Assembly (NCBI GenBank): GCA_025266875.1
Contig: JALLLT010000001.1
Location: 930,001-994,000 of the forward strand
Origin: Fennellomyces sp. T-0311
Taxonomy: Eukaryota; Mucoromycota; Mucoromycetes; Mucorales; Lichtheimiaceae
Reading direction: 5' to 3'
DNA length: 64,000 bases
Shown here piece after piece: positions 11,558-22,610 of the stretch (positions are counted from its first letter, which is position 1; the number at the start of each line of letters is the position of its first letter). Below the pieces are notes generated by a model that worked only from the letters and a program-made list of their open reading frames with translations, ran no database searches and was not told where the DNA came from. A program made the translations under genes and the position numbers.

Positions 11558-12841
11558 TTAGTTCTCGAGTAGAATATAAACCCTTTTTGTAAATGTAATT
11601 CTGGTGAAGAGTAGACTCTCATTTACCACAATCATATTTGTTTGAGCATTTATTGATCTATACCAAGTTGTCTATAATAGTGGAAGTGATATAGGCTGCC
11701 TCTTTGCCCAAGTATATAAGCTCTGCAATAGTCTAGACCAGTAAAGCTGCTAAGGCTGCCAGCAGCAAGTCACATGATGTGTTTTTGACAGCTACTGCTA
11801 GACGCGTTTCCTGCGCCCCAAGCTCGATTGTCGAATATATGTAACATATATTACTATAGAAAGTAAATGTACGCATAAAACTGATTATATACATATGCCA
11901 GCAGCTTGAAACAAAAAAGAAAAACTATCAGAAGAGTAGTGATAGGAGACTCTTTCCGCAACTGCTTTTCCGACGGCACGGTTTTGCTGCACCGACTCTC
12001 ACCGTACATACACAGCAGGCAATGAAACAATTGTCAGTACCTCCCATTGGTTGAAGACTATCTCATCAATGATGAATCATAAAGCGTACAGTTTCGAGTA
12101 TAAAGTAACTTTGTTAACTTCACACGCGTCAAATATATAACAGTATGAACATTTGACAATGGTGCTTCTGTGCGTTATGAAATTATCCAAAGGAGCCAGA
12201 AGGCGTTTTGACAGCAATAAACGCAAAACGGAATGCAAAGCCATTATTGATACTTCCACGTAACTATGAAACTATTATATCAATACATTGTGCCATAATA
12301 TGAAAAATGAACCGGTTTCCTATGTCGCTTGGTTAAATTATCAAAAGGAGCAAGGTGAGAAAATGGTATATGTGATGACTTCAAAGGCAAGAGTCTCGGA
12401 TAATCAGGTCACGCCATTACACCACTCACTTCCACACTTGATACTTGTACTAAAGGGTTCATTTAGTAAGATATAAAAAAAAGAAAAGTGAGCTGAAGGA
12501 GTTTCTGACATAATTCCATACTCGCTTGACCAAGTCGTGGAGAAGGAACAAGGTAATTTGGGCATCAAGATTTCATGGATGATGATGGTCTGCTAGATCA
12601 TCCTCCTCATTGATTTGCTCATAATCAAAGCTGTCAAGGAAAAATGTGGGCATGTACTCTTCCTTCAGCATCCCATGCTGCTGCACTTTGTCTTCTCTTT
12701 CTTTAGCATTCTATCTCTCAGTAGACTTTCAAGAAATAAACAACTCCAGATGTTTTGCGAATGACGCTTTCATGATGAAAAATATAATTAAACTTATTAG
12801 AACTCTAATCGAAACAGGTCGTCTCTCAGATAGATTACCAT

Positions 12842-12880
12842 ATGGTACTACAAAATTATACGAAATCTTGTAAAATCTTA
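12842..12880 (+). repeat. Possible MITE fragment
   Basis: GGTACTA followed by AAAATTATACGAAATCTTGTAAAATC closely resembles the middle of the MITE at 13735-13867. Inverted-repeat ends are not recognisable, so it would be a truncated, degenerate copy. Confidence 0.35.
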
Positions 12881-13734
12881 TAGTGAATGTGTTAAGTCGT
12901 GTATTCATTTGAAAGTAGGTACGTATCTACAACTCAAAACACCAGAGGCGAAGTTTACAGGAGGGGGTTTCTCTTGACACGTTTCAGCTGCATCGATCTG
13001 CGTCATGCATTACGTACGACGAACTCTTTTGAATTCAGAAGAAACTTGGGCGCTGTAAACGATAATACAACAGTTGCGCAGGTTTGATTCTGAAATCAAA
13101 GGCGACTATAGCAATATTTTTTTTTTATCAAGTCGCTTTAATCAGTCCTTTTTACCAATACTCGTTGAACACTGTACGTAATTTACTATTATCAACTAAT
13201 GCTTTTAGCAAGTTTTAGAAAAACGCTTATTAAATTCCAGATATGGGAGTACTTACTTTAGAGTTATATACGTAAAACTACGCATGTAGGCGGACGGCTG
13301 ATCGTCCATAGTTCAAGTCACTTACACTTACACATACGCACTCTGCTTCGGTCTATGGACGCATTCTGGCATTGATATCTCCACGCCCTTCGTTAGGTAC
13401 ATATATCTTTTAGCGTTAATGGGCTCGGTCTAATCTGATTAAATCAGCTACAAACGCCTAGTATGTTGAATCGATCGGAGCACCATCAATTTATGCATTC
13501 CCCTTGAACGATGAATTTCGCTCATAAAATACTAGTAGTTCCTTGCTTTTATCACGTGCGCGCGTTTCAGATGTGTAACGCACAGACAAAAGTGTTAGTA
13601 TGAAGTAAAAGCATGTTCAATATAAAAGTGAACGCCATAATAAATGGATAATCCGAAGTTTATACACCACAGTTATTAATTGTATATCGACAAACACGGT
13701 CGGATAGCCATCCAATAGCACTTTTTACATCATG

Positions 13735-13867
13735 CGCCGTAAAAAGTCCTAATGTAACGTAGCACGACGGTACTATGTATAAAATTATACAAAGTCTTGT
13801 AAAATCCTGTAAAATCCTGTAAAATCCTGTGAAAACTGCCATTTTACAAGAAAAATTTTTTACGGTG
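13735..13867 (+). mobile_element. MITE copy 1 (CACC-type ends, ATG duplication)
   Basis: 133 bp with ends CGCCGTAAAAA and TTTTTTACGGTG (inverted repeat CACCGTAAAAAA, one 5' mismatch). It is flanked by ATG on both sides (13732-13734, 13868-13870). The interior contains three tandem copies of TGTAAAATCC, against two in the copy at 29081-29199. It has no coding capacity. Confidence 0.85.
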
Positions 13868-14452
13868 ATGCTATGGAAGATCAGATCCCAATTTAGCCTC
13901 AGTTAATTACAAAGCACTGTGCTCAAAAAGTTAATACCAGTCGCTTGATCTACATCGAGTACACAACAGAAAATAGTCAAAAAAAAGCACCACTGATTAT
14001 ATTATTCAAAATTTACTCTTATGAGTAGTATAGAAAACTGATGAGCCTACGTAATTAGGTCGTAATGTTGGCTGTAATTAAATAACTGTTGTTACGATCA
14101 GAGACTAAACGATTTATTATGCATGTATTTTACGTAGAATCAATCTTAGTGTAACATTTCTATAGGTGCTTGAGTATGTGATAACCTTAGTATTTTACAT
14201 CAAGCGCCACCTTACCCATCTACATATCTGCTGCATACGTATTACTATTTTTACTCTTGAAAGATTTTACATGTGTAAACATGCCTTAAAAGTGGAGTGT
14301 GGTACCCTTTTCCAAAGAAATGCAAGATGCAGTTGCTGATGGTACGCTAAGCCCCATTTAAGTAAAGGGCGCCTCATCCTTTTAGATTTCAAAATTCGAG
14401 AGATCTCCATTACTCTTTTCTTTTCATTCGCTTTTTCTTTTTGAACATATAC

Positions 14453-16261
14453 ATGGCTCTGATACTACAGTTATTCTACATGGCTGCCTTTGCAAATCTA
14501 GTATTAACCATCCAACCTCGACCACGAATAGGGGCTGGTAAGCGCCACATTATAATATCAATAACTACTGCTGGCTTTATTTCTAATCAGAGAAGACAAG
14601 TCTAGGATGTACTTATCTTCAATATAAAATTTACTGCTTTGGCGGCAGTTTATACGCTTATGCCCATAAGAATACTAGTACAGCCAGTTTGCGTGGCTTT
14701 TTCTCCTTGGATATTTCCGGCCCTATAACGGTAACAGAATCTTATTCAGCTTGGGTAAGGGCTACCCCCAATAGCAACCTTAGGCCTACTCGCGTTACCA
14801 TGTTTGGATTAGTGGCTTTACCTGAACATGATGTGATCATCGTTACTGGCGGCGCCGGTGCCATATCTGCCAAAGATATGTCCATCGATAACCCTACCAT
14901 GGCTTTTGATATCAATGCAAACGAATGGCATGTTCTTAATTCAGATTTTGGACTACAAGCGTAAGTAGGTTTTGTAAAGAGAACAACATGTCCGGTTAGT
15001 AACTATGATATGTTTGAAGCTACGGATCCGGGACAGTATCAGGACACGGTGGCAAGATATATGTGTTCGGTGGTGTCAGGTATATTGGACCTTGGGCTTG
15101 TTTGCTCACCGATGCTAATGTTATTTATAATTTATGTTTAGTGATATACAAATGGATAACCAAAGCCTTGCCGATATTAGAGAGATGCGAACCTTTGATT
15201 ATAAGGTAACGTGGCCTCATCGAGTGTCTAAGAAAAATGTCAACAAGCATACTCATTTGTATACTTTTTATATACTAGCATAATCAATGGAATATAGCAC
15301 AGCTTCCGGACAGATTCCGCTCCTATCTTTGGCATACTGCAACTATGGGGAGGGATAGGCATACAATCTACTACCTTGGAGGAGCACTCCGAGGAATCTT
15401 TACAACGGAAAACGGGACCCAAGTATACGGTACAATTAGTAATTATATGGATAATATAATGACCTACAACACTAAGATTGGAAATTGGGTACTACGGAAT
15501 GCGACTGGAGATAGCATCCCATCTCCAAGAATGTGGCATTCTGCTGTACTGAGTACGTTATCTCTACTTTATTTACCAAGAAAATACTTTTCAGCTACGT
15601 GCTGACAGTAATTATGACGCTATATGTAGAGCCAAACACTGATGACATTGTGTTGTATGGTGGAGCAAGTGTATGTAAGTAACGGTGGAAACGGCAAGAT
15701 CGAATGCTTTTTTTTGCTAGCATCGACTAAATTGAACGAAGATGGTGACGTTGAAATTGTCACCGATTTTTGCTATATTCTCGATACAATAACAATGCAC
15801 TGGACACGAATCAATCTTAGTATGAGCGTTGGACCCGGTGCTCGTTATGGACATTCAGGTATCTAAACAACCAAATAAAGCTACATCTACCTTAATGTTA
15901 ACACTGCTCTTACTATAGCTGTATTTCCCGATAACAGTACCAAGATGTTCATTATTTTTGGGGCAGACAGATACCATTATTCCCATTCTGACTTTCGAGT
16001 CTTGGATACAGCATCTTGGGAATGGGTAAACGACTATGAAGGCAGTAATATTGATCGACCATCTGGACTTTCAAAGGCGCTTATCGTGGGTATAATTGCG
16101 GCTGTTACAATAGGGGTAGCTTGGATTGGAGTATATTTTACAGTATTGAAATGTGGCTAACTGGCGTTATGCAGATCACCATCCTTGTAGGAATCCTGAC
16201 GTTTATCCGTAAGCAGCTACTCTATCACAAACGCACGGACGCCCCTACAGAAAGTGACTAA
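14453..16261 (+). CDS. Kelch-repeat single-pass membrane protein A, nine exons
   Basis: Exons 14453..14537, 14606..14960, 15020..15079, 15142..15205, 15279..15552, 15630..15674, 15721..15858, 15919..16115 and 16175..16261; 434 aa with every junction in frame. Exon 1 is a signal peptide (about residues 1-22). Kelch blades follow, with strand motifs such as IYCFGGS, IYVFGGV, IYYLGGA, IVLYGGA and FIIFGAD. A hydrophobic segment at about residues 394-416 is split by the last intron, and the tail is short and basic (FIRKQLLYHKR..). Expected topology: extracellular or lumenal beta-propeller, one membrane anchor, short cytosolic tail. Exon lengths of 60, 64, 274 and 45 are identical to those in kelch gene C, showing common descent. 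Function unknown; kelch propellers generally bind proteins or glycans. Confidence 0.85.
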
Positions 16262-16617
16262 TATCGCGGTAACGTCGCACCAGGATTACCTCCTAATCGA
16301 ACTACCAGCACAATTATGGGTCATATAGAGCAACAATGTACTGGGACTCATCTAAAACAACATCACCGAAAATAGATTTATCAATATATAACGCAAGTTT
16401 CCATGGCCTGATAAAAATCCATGTCAACATCGAGTACTTGATCAACGTCAGTCCTAATACAGTCACGTGACTAGACAACAATACTGTAGTTATGTACTTG
16501 TACAATTCAATTACTTTGTAATATTAAGAAAACATGTACACTATATGGCGTGCCAATATATGATATGCTATAGAATGGGCATATATAAACTTCAAGCTTC
16601 AGACTACTATGATCCTA

Positions 16618-18170
16618 AGATCCATCGGGTTTCACTGGCTGTAAAGTGAGTTTAGATATAACTGAGCTATCCTCGCTAATACAACTGCAACTATTATCAC
16701 CACATTCCATGCTATGATCATATCCATCCGGGTTTTCTGCATCATACATGTATAGCATTGACGACTCCCGTTCATTAAAATCTTCATGGGTTAAGGATGT
16801 GGTGGTTGTAAAATTTGTGCTTGCGATGAGAGTCGTCTGTCATCGATTTCAATATTACTAAGAAATGACTGTGTCACTGCGTATCCGTCAATGTCATCAT
16901 CACTCACTGCGTGTGGTAAATGTCGACAGTTTTTAACTCATCATTCATTTATCCGCTGAAGATAAATTGAAAGAGTATAGCACCAACCACGATCACCCGT
17001 AACCGTCTGGTTAAGCTCTCAAGTCGTGATCCATAATATGACATGCGTACCCCAATTACGCAACCTACAATAACTACTGCAATTAATCCATTAGATGTGC
17101 ATTTACCTGCGCCATTAGTAGCATTATCGTGTTCCGGTATACAGTATTTCCAAAAAGTAATGTCGACACCGGAAGGAATCAATGTCGTTCCAAAAATGGA
17201 AGTCGCTGTATATTTTATATTATAAAAATTGGGCCTTGGCGACATTGATTTCTTCAGGTATCGACATTACTTTTTGGAAATATTGTATCTCCACGGAAAA
17301 ATAGGCTTGATGTATAAATTTTGGAGTTACCATCATCTACTGCTTGTAATCCACCAAATGTTTCCAGCCATGAACACGTATCTGTGATTAATATTCGGAC
17401 GCCTCCAATGGTACTTCGTTACCGGTTTGATTATATCCTAATGTTATAGAAAGGTGCTTCTCAAAAAAAACAGCCAAGATTGCAGGTTATTGGTTGGGAA
17501 ATATTGTATAATTCCGTCAATGTGACTACCTGAATGCCCATATCTTGCTACATACTCCTGTGTCGTCCAAATATCTCGGTTGAACATTCCATTGTTACGG
17601 TGCTTAGTATAAAAAGGTAGCCGGAAGCCGTATTGATATCTTCGTCTACTATACGTGTCATTAATTTAGTAATCTCAAATACCTACAAAAGGAACGCGGC
17701 AATTTTTATGTACCAGATGATCATCCACCGCACAGTACTAAATATTGCGGTTGAGTGCTCTGCTATATATGGATACTTTAGATAAAAATAACGGTAGAAG
17801 CTTGATGATATATAGGAAATAATTTGCTCGATATAAGGGTAGGTTGCCATCGTGATTATGGTACTATGTCACCCTTGGCAATTCTTGTCTCATATGTGGA
17901 ACTGAATGTGTGATACAGCTAGATACTGGACATGTCAGCAGGAAAGTGACCTCCTCTCTCCATTATGAGGCCCTCACCAAAATATATCGTGTCATAGTTA
18001 AATGCAGCAGCATTTAAAAAGTACTGAGGAAACCCATTGGGTAACAGAATCGCTACCACCTACACCATCCCCTTCTATCCTTTCGAAATCTTAATTAGCA
18101 AACAGTATATTCACTCATTGCTGAAACCACCCACCTGATAGCCCAATACTAACGTAAAAGCGGCATCACC
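16618..18170 (-). pseudogene. Kelch family remnant, convergent with gene A
   Basis: Degenerate minus-strand copy. Its end reads LTLQPVKPDGS then stop, matching the tail of kelch gene C. ARYGHSG (near 17535) with a following GT splice site matches the last blade, and a TIYFGEG block (near 17985) the middle blade. An acidic tail and a TM-like stretch are recognisable, but stop codons and at least one frameshift interrupt it, and an internal inverted duplication lies at 17139-17294. The upstream limit is approximate. Confidence 0.65.
17139..17294. repeat. Inverted duplication with about 50-bp arms
   Basis: 17139-17190 (TATTTCCAAAAAGTAATGTC core) recurs as its reverse complement at about 17243-17294 with a few mismatches, around a spacer of some 50 bp. 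It could form a large hairpin. No target duplication or transposon terminus was recognised. Confidence 0.7.
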
Positions 18171-19549
18171 TCCATTCCTACTCAAAAATTTATACTGAGA
18201 TTAATACACAATCAGTTCGATGACTATCATTAATGGTTTACAATCCATGTTGCATAAATAAATTCTGTTGCTTCCAGAAGATACAAATCCTAATTGACTT
18301 TCAATCATGTATTAATATTTCCTCATTTTAAAAGCCATTAATAACCGGTATCTAGTTATCTTGATAGTCCCCTAACAAATGTGCTCCATCGATTCAATTC
18401 AACGTCGTATTTAATTAGTGAGCGACTATCTGTATTATCACGTTGATGCATGGCGTCGTTTGTAAGAGCAAGTAAGGTTCGGTGGTCGGGTAAGCCTGTT
18501 ATAGAACTTCCAAAGCGGGTAAAACAGCGTTGACCACTTGATCCCTATGTCTTGATGCGTGTCCACGACGTGTTATTGAAGGTAAGATCGTTTGGAATAT
18601 CCAGAACAATGATGCTCGAATTATTGTAGCAGTATTCTTTTTGACGTAGTATGGTACATATATTAATTTTTGCATTTGTGCCATCGATATGAACGACGTG
18701 TCTAGAATAAAAAAAATCGGTTATAATGCTTCCTCGACGACTGCTTCGATTTCTCATGCTTGTGACGGATATATTGCTGTTACATAACTGCCAAAGCAAG
18801 TGAATGTTCAAATTTTTTTGCTGATGCAAGAGTGGAATATAAGGAAGGCCTTGGAAACCAAGAAGTCATGCAGTTTAAAATAGGCTTGTATCTTTAGGCG
18901 ACACCAAGGTGCCAGCTAGTTCCTGTATCTGGGAACTGGGGTTCCCTACAGTGCTGGGCCAAACCCATAATTAGTAAACTACTAGAGAACCATGTAAAGC
19001 ACTGATATAACGCAAGCTTACCCGGTAAGCATATTCTGGAGTCACAGGTAAGATATAGCTTAGAAGGAATACTTCTCATGGGCTAAAGCCTTTATAGATA
19101 AGTCATGTAGGGTATGCGAGAATATGAAAGCGATAGTGATTGGCAGCAGCACTGCAAGAATATGCGAACATTTTGGAAGCAGAGGATACGATCTGCTAAT
19201 GTATGATGTTGGCTCGGTAACTGTACGGACTGGGCCAAATGGGAACGAGAACAAATCAACCGACTCTACGCTGGCTCGTGCTCATAGATAAGAAATACTA
19301 CTTGACAGTTCATTGGCTGAATGGATTTCTACAGATAGCAAGGTTACGGGTCAATGTTGAACCATGGCCGTGCGCTAGTCCAAAGAGCTATTGGAGATAT
19401 CTTCGTTTATAGCCTTCACCCAAGGGCTATCCACGGGTCGAAAGTACCAGTGCGGTCATTTCTGGTAGGAACAGTTACAGGCGCCGGGAGGTGATTGATA
19501 TGCCGAGCGAATTTTTATCTCCTTCCTCTTCTTTTCAGTTCTTGGACAA
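18171..19549. other. Intergenic region upstream of FIS1
   Basis: No supported gene. Some kelch-like decay may continue at the left edge. The last about 60 bp before FIS1 are C/T-rich, as in a fungal promoter. Confidence 0.35.
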
Positions 19550-20184
19550 ATGGCCGAATCAGTACCGATGGTGGAAGAGGCTGAGAAGTCTCTCACCGCA
19601 GCTGAACTTGAGGTATGCCATACGCATGCAACACTGTGGGCAATGGACCCATTTATGCCAGTGTAGGTCTTACGAAAGCAATTCGAACGCGAAGGCGAAT
19701 TCGTGACGATCCAGACCAAGTTCAATTATGCATGGGGTCTGATTAAATCAAAGAATCTCGAAGAAATCGCCCTTGGAATCACGCTTCTGACGGGTAAAGC
19801 ATAGCTTTGTGTTGGCCATATGTACATACTAACTCTCTCCTAAAGAAATATATCGAGACTCTCCTGAACGAAGACGGGAGTGCCTATACTTCCTCGCGCT
19901 GGGCCATTACCGGCTAGCCAACTATGCTGAAGCTCGGCAGTTCAATGAGCAGCTGCTCAAGTATGAGCCGAAAAATGCACAGGCAAGGGCGTTAAAAAAG
20001 CTCATTGAAGAGAAAGTATCCCGAGGTATGGCGCGAAGAGATGCATGCAGGCACGCTAAAGCTTATTCCTTATTGTGTGATGTTAGAGGGTGTGATAGGG
20101 CTGGCCATCGTAAGTGGTGTTCTGGCAGTCGGCGTGGCCCTTGTGGTTGCTATAATCAGACACAGATCATCGAAACGTGCATAA
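19550..20184 (+). CDS. FIS1: Mitochondrial fission protein Fis1, four exons
   Basis: Exons 19550..19612, 19667..19793, 19846..20025 and 20087..20184; 155 aa, the usual size of fungal Fis1. It has a short N-terminal arm, two TPR-like helical repeats (for example [12 protein letters not shown], then [19 protein letters not shown]) and a C-terminal membrane anchor (about residues 125-148) ending in a basic RHRSSKRA tail. That is the tail-anchor pattern targeting the mitochondrial and peroxisomal outer membrane. Fis1 faces the cytosol and recruits dynamin-type fission machinery through adaptors. Each junction keeps frame and reproduces conserved residues, which supports the model strongly. Confidence 0.95.
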
Positions 20185-20488
20185 GAGAACATACCTTGGA
20201 TCAGCATGTACATAAGAATAATAAACCCTGCTGATGCTAGGCATAGAGTGTTTCTCTTTCAGGTACCAGGAACCGCGCGCTAATATGGGTATGAGGCGGT
20301 CTCCTTTGCTGTTTCAAATCCAACACAGGCTGCTTTATAGGTTGGCCTGGCAACCTTGGTTGGAGAAGCCCCTTTGAACGAACAACCTCTTTCAGAAGCA
20401 AAAGTCTCAGTTGTGGCAGAACAAATTCCACTGCAGCGCGGCGCAACGTTTTTTTTCAGTTTTTTTTTTTTTTGACAGCGAAAGAACA

Positions 20489-21872
20489 ATGGCGACTGAT
20501 CCTTCTTCCGACACTGTAATGACTATTCAAGATAATGACACCGCTGTGCACGAACCTATGGAGGTGCTAAAGAAGGAATCCCAAGGAACCAAACGAAGCA
20601 GTGAATCGGTTGCAGACACAGATCAAGAAGACGAGAATCATCCTCAGCAGAAACGGCGTATGGGATCACCAGCAGGTACGCTGCCTACCATGAATGAGGC
20701 GCAACGGCGCACAAAACGATCGGGTTTGCAGCGAGCCGCAACACAACCGCGTTGGCACAATCAAGCGTACATGTTGTTTCTGGCATTGCGACAGCATCCA
20801 GACCGATGTCTTTCGCGACCTGAACTCATCAAAGCAGCGCTTGCACTTGACGAGAAGATCAGCAAAGAACGCAACCTACCGCGCGTCTTTAAAGGCAAGG
20901 TATACGAGGAACAATAAAACTACGCCATAACAAGAAAAGGAAAGAGAAACTAAGGGAAAACAATAATAGACTCCAATGAATTCTGCATCAGCCAGCTTGA
21001 CCACCAATACGGATCGCTACTTTATACCCTTCCGACCCGACGGCAGCCGCTCAATGCACTTTAGACTCGCGTACGAGCCCGGAAACTTCAAACGTGCCGT
21101 GCAGGAATACAGAAAATGGGAGCGGAAACTGGTAGAACACGACTGGCCCTTCTGTTTCGGCACACAAAAAAATCCTCTACCAATACCAACGATGGAGGAA
21201 AAAAAGCCGGAAGCGCCGCCGTTGACCGAGTTTGACGAGTTCATACGGAGTCGCAATGGCAACAGTTGCCATGCCACTGATGACAAGAAAATGGACGTGG
21301 ATGAAGGCGGCGAGGATGGTAGCAACACAGCAGCAATGAAGGCAGTCAACGAGCTAGAGCAGCAACAGCAGGACATCAAGCTGGACGATCTGGACTTGAC
21401 GGACGTCCCTAAAAGCTGGCACGATGTTTTGCGAGTGGACGATTCAACGATCCCGTGCGCAGGGAAGGGCCTTTTTGCAACTCGCAAGATACCATACAAC
21501 ACCCCGCTCGGCTTCTACTTTGGTGTACCAATGACAGAGGACGAGTATGATTCACTAAAAGACAACGTTGGTCGTGCATCCGAATATACCATCATGTATC
21601 GACGGACTGTACTGGATGCCACAGACGAGGATGGACAACCGTTTACAGATCCTGACGGCGAAATGTTCTGCCCATTTCATTTTATGAACGAGACCAACGA
21701 AAAGCAGGCCAATATTCTTTTTATTGAAGGCGCAGTGGTAAATCAAGTAATCTGCTGGACTAAGCGGGATATTGAGCCAGGGGAAGAGCTTTTTGTATGG
21801 TATGGTCGTGATGTGGATCGACACTGGACGCCTACACGAGATGAATGTAATGGCAAAAAGGACTCTTCGTAG
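20489..21872 (+). CDS. SET-domain protein, two exons
   Basis: Exons 20489..20899 and 20970..21872 (phase 0 intron GTATACG..AATAG); 437 aa. Residues about 1-85 are acidic or basic low complexity with a KRR motif. A compact helical region (about 90-175, starting HNQAYMLFLALRQHPDRC) resembles a winged-helix module. A Gln-rich acidic linker follows, then a SET domain (about 310-425) with GKGLFAT at its start, CPFHFMNETNEKQANI in place of the usual NH(S/C) catalytic core, and the EELFVWYG end motif. SET proteins methylate lysines in histones or other proteins. Pre-SET and post-SET cysteines are absent, so histone specificity cannot be assumed. It lies about 300 bp downstream of FIS1 on the same strand. 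Confidence 0.85.
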
Positions 21873-22610
21873 TTTGTATTCGGGTTGCTGTAACATCGTT
21901 TGTATTAAAATGTTCCAAAACGCTAAACACAGAGGTGTGAGTATCAAATACCGGTGGCAAGGGAGGAAAGGAAGGTGTGTTAGGGTGGATGGCAGTGGAC
22001 CGCATGAGGAAGCAGTACAGCTTAAAATTCATGCGGTCACTGCACCGTCCACCTGGCTTGCTGGAATTCACAAACGTATACAAAGGTACTACATTGGATC
22101 AAATCCATGTTGGACAGAATCGATGGAATTTCGTCTTATGTCCATTTGATTATGGAAGTGGATCTAGAGTATTCAGCTTACCTAATAGGCCGATGCGTTT
22201 GATTTACCTTCTGTATAACAATACAATGGATGCGGAAACTTACGTGGTATATATTTTAAATGCCTTGTGTAAGTAACGACCTACCTACCGTTCCTTTCAG
22301 GTTGACAAGGTGTACGGATCAATCAATGAAGGTCCTTTTCCCATATGTGCTAACTTCAGTAGAGCCAGTTAACCAATATGCACAGCCATTTCTCGATACA
22401 TAAATTGCCTTCGATGGATCATTTTTTAGTAGTATATATATAATATATGTGTATGTGTGTATTGCTGCGAAACATCCGTGATTTTTTGTATATCCATGAT
22501 GCGGTGGTTTGGAGAAGGGATGAATTAATGGCGGGGTGCATGCAAACAGTATAATGGATAAATGTATCTAAAGAGAAACAAAGCATAGCAATAATAGTAA
22601 ACTGTATACA
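21873..22610. other. Convergent intergenic region
   Basis: Lies between the 3' ends of the SET gene (+) and the RGS gene (-). Open stretches lack coding character. Around 22430 there is an AT/TG-rich run (atatataatatatgtgtatgtgtg). Confidence 0.4.

Larger units (their letters stand above)
6164..11560. mobile_element. Complete CACTA-like DNA transposon with TTA target duplication
   Basis: The element spans 6167..11557 (5391 bp). The left end (6167-6194) begins CACCTTAGG; the right end (11530-11557) is its 28-bp reverse complement with one mismatch. Both are flanked by TTA (6164-6166 and 11558-11560), a 3-bp target site duplication as expected for CACTA/EnSpm-type elements. A further match (ATGCAATTATG) follows inside both ends. 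Inside lie a two-exon tnp2/KDZ-like transposase (+), a three-exon accessory gene (-) and subterminal repeats. Near-perfect ends, intact splice sites and open frames suggest a recent, possibly active copy. The termini begin CACC rather than CACTA, so assignment to a named family needs comparison. Confidence 0.93.
11561..14452. other. AT-rich intergenic region containing a MITE
   Basis: About 2.9 kb between the transposon and kelch gene A. Short frames are present but none has coding character or usable splice sites. The only structures recognised are the MITE at 13735-13867 and a MITE-like fragment near 12842. Confidence 0.4.

Noticed and set aside
13290..13330. AGTTCAAGTC sequence as a tRNA T arm
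   Set aside because: Adjacent sequence does not fold into a cloverleaf.
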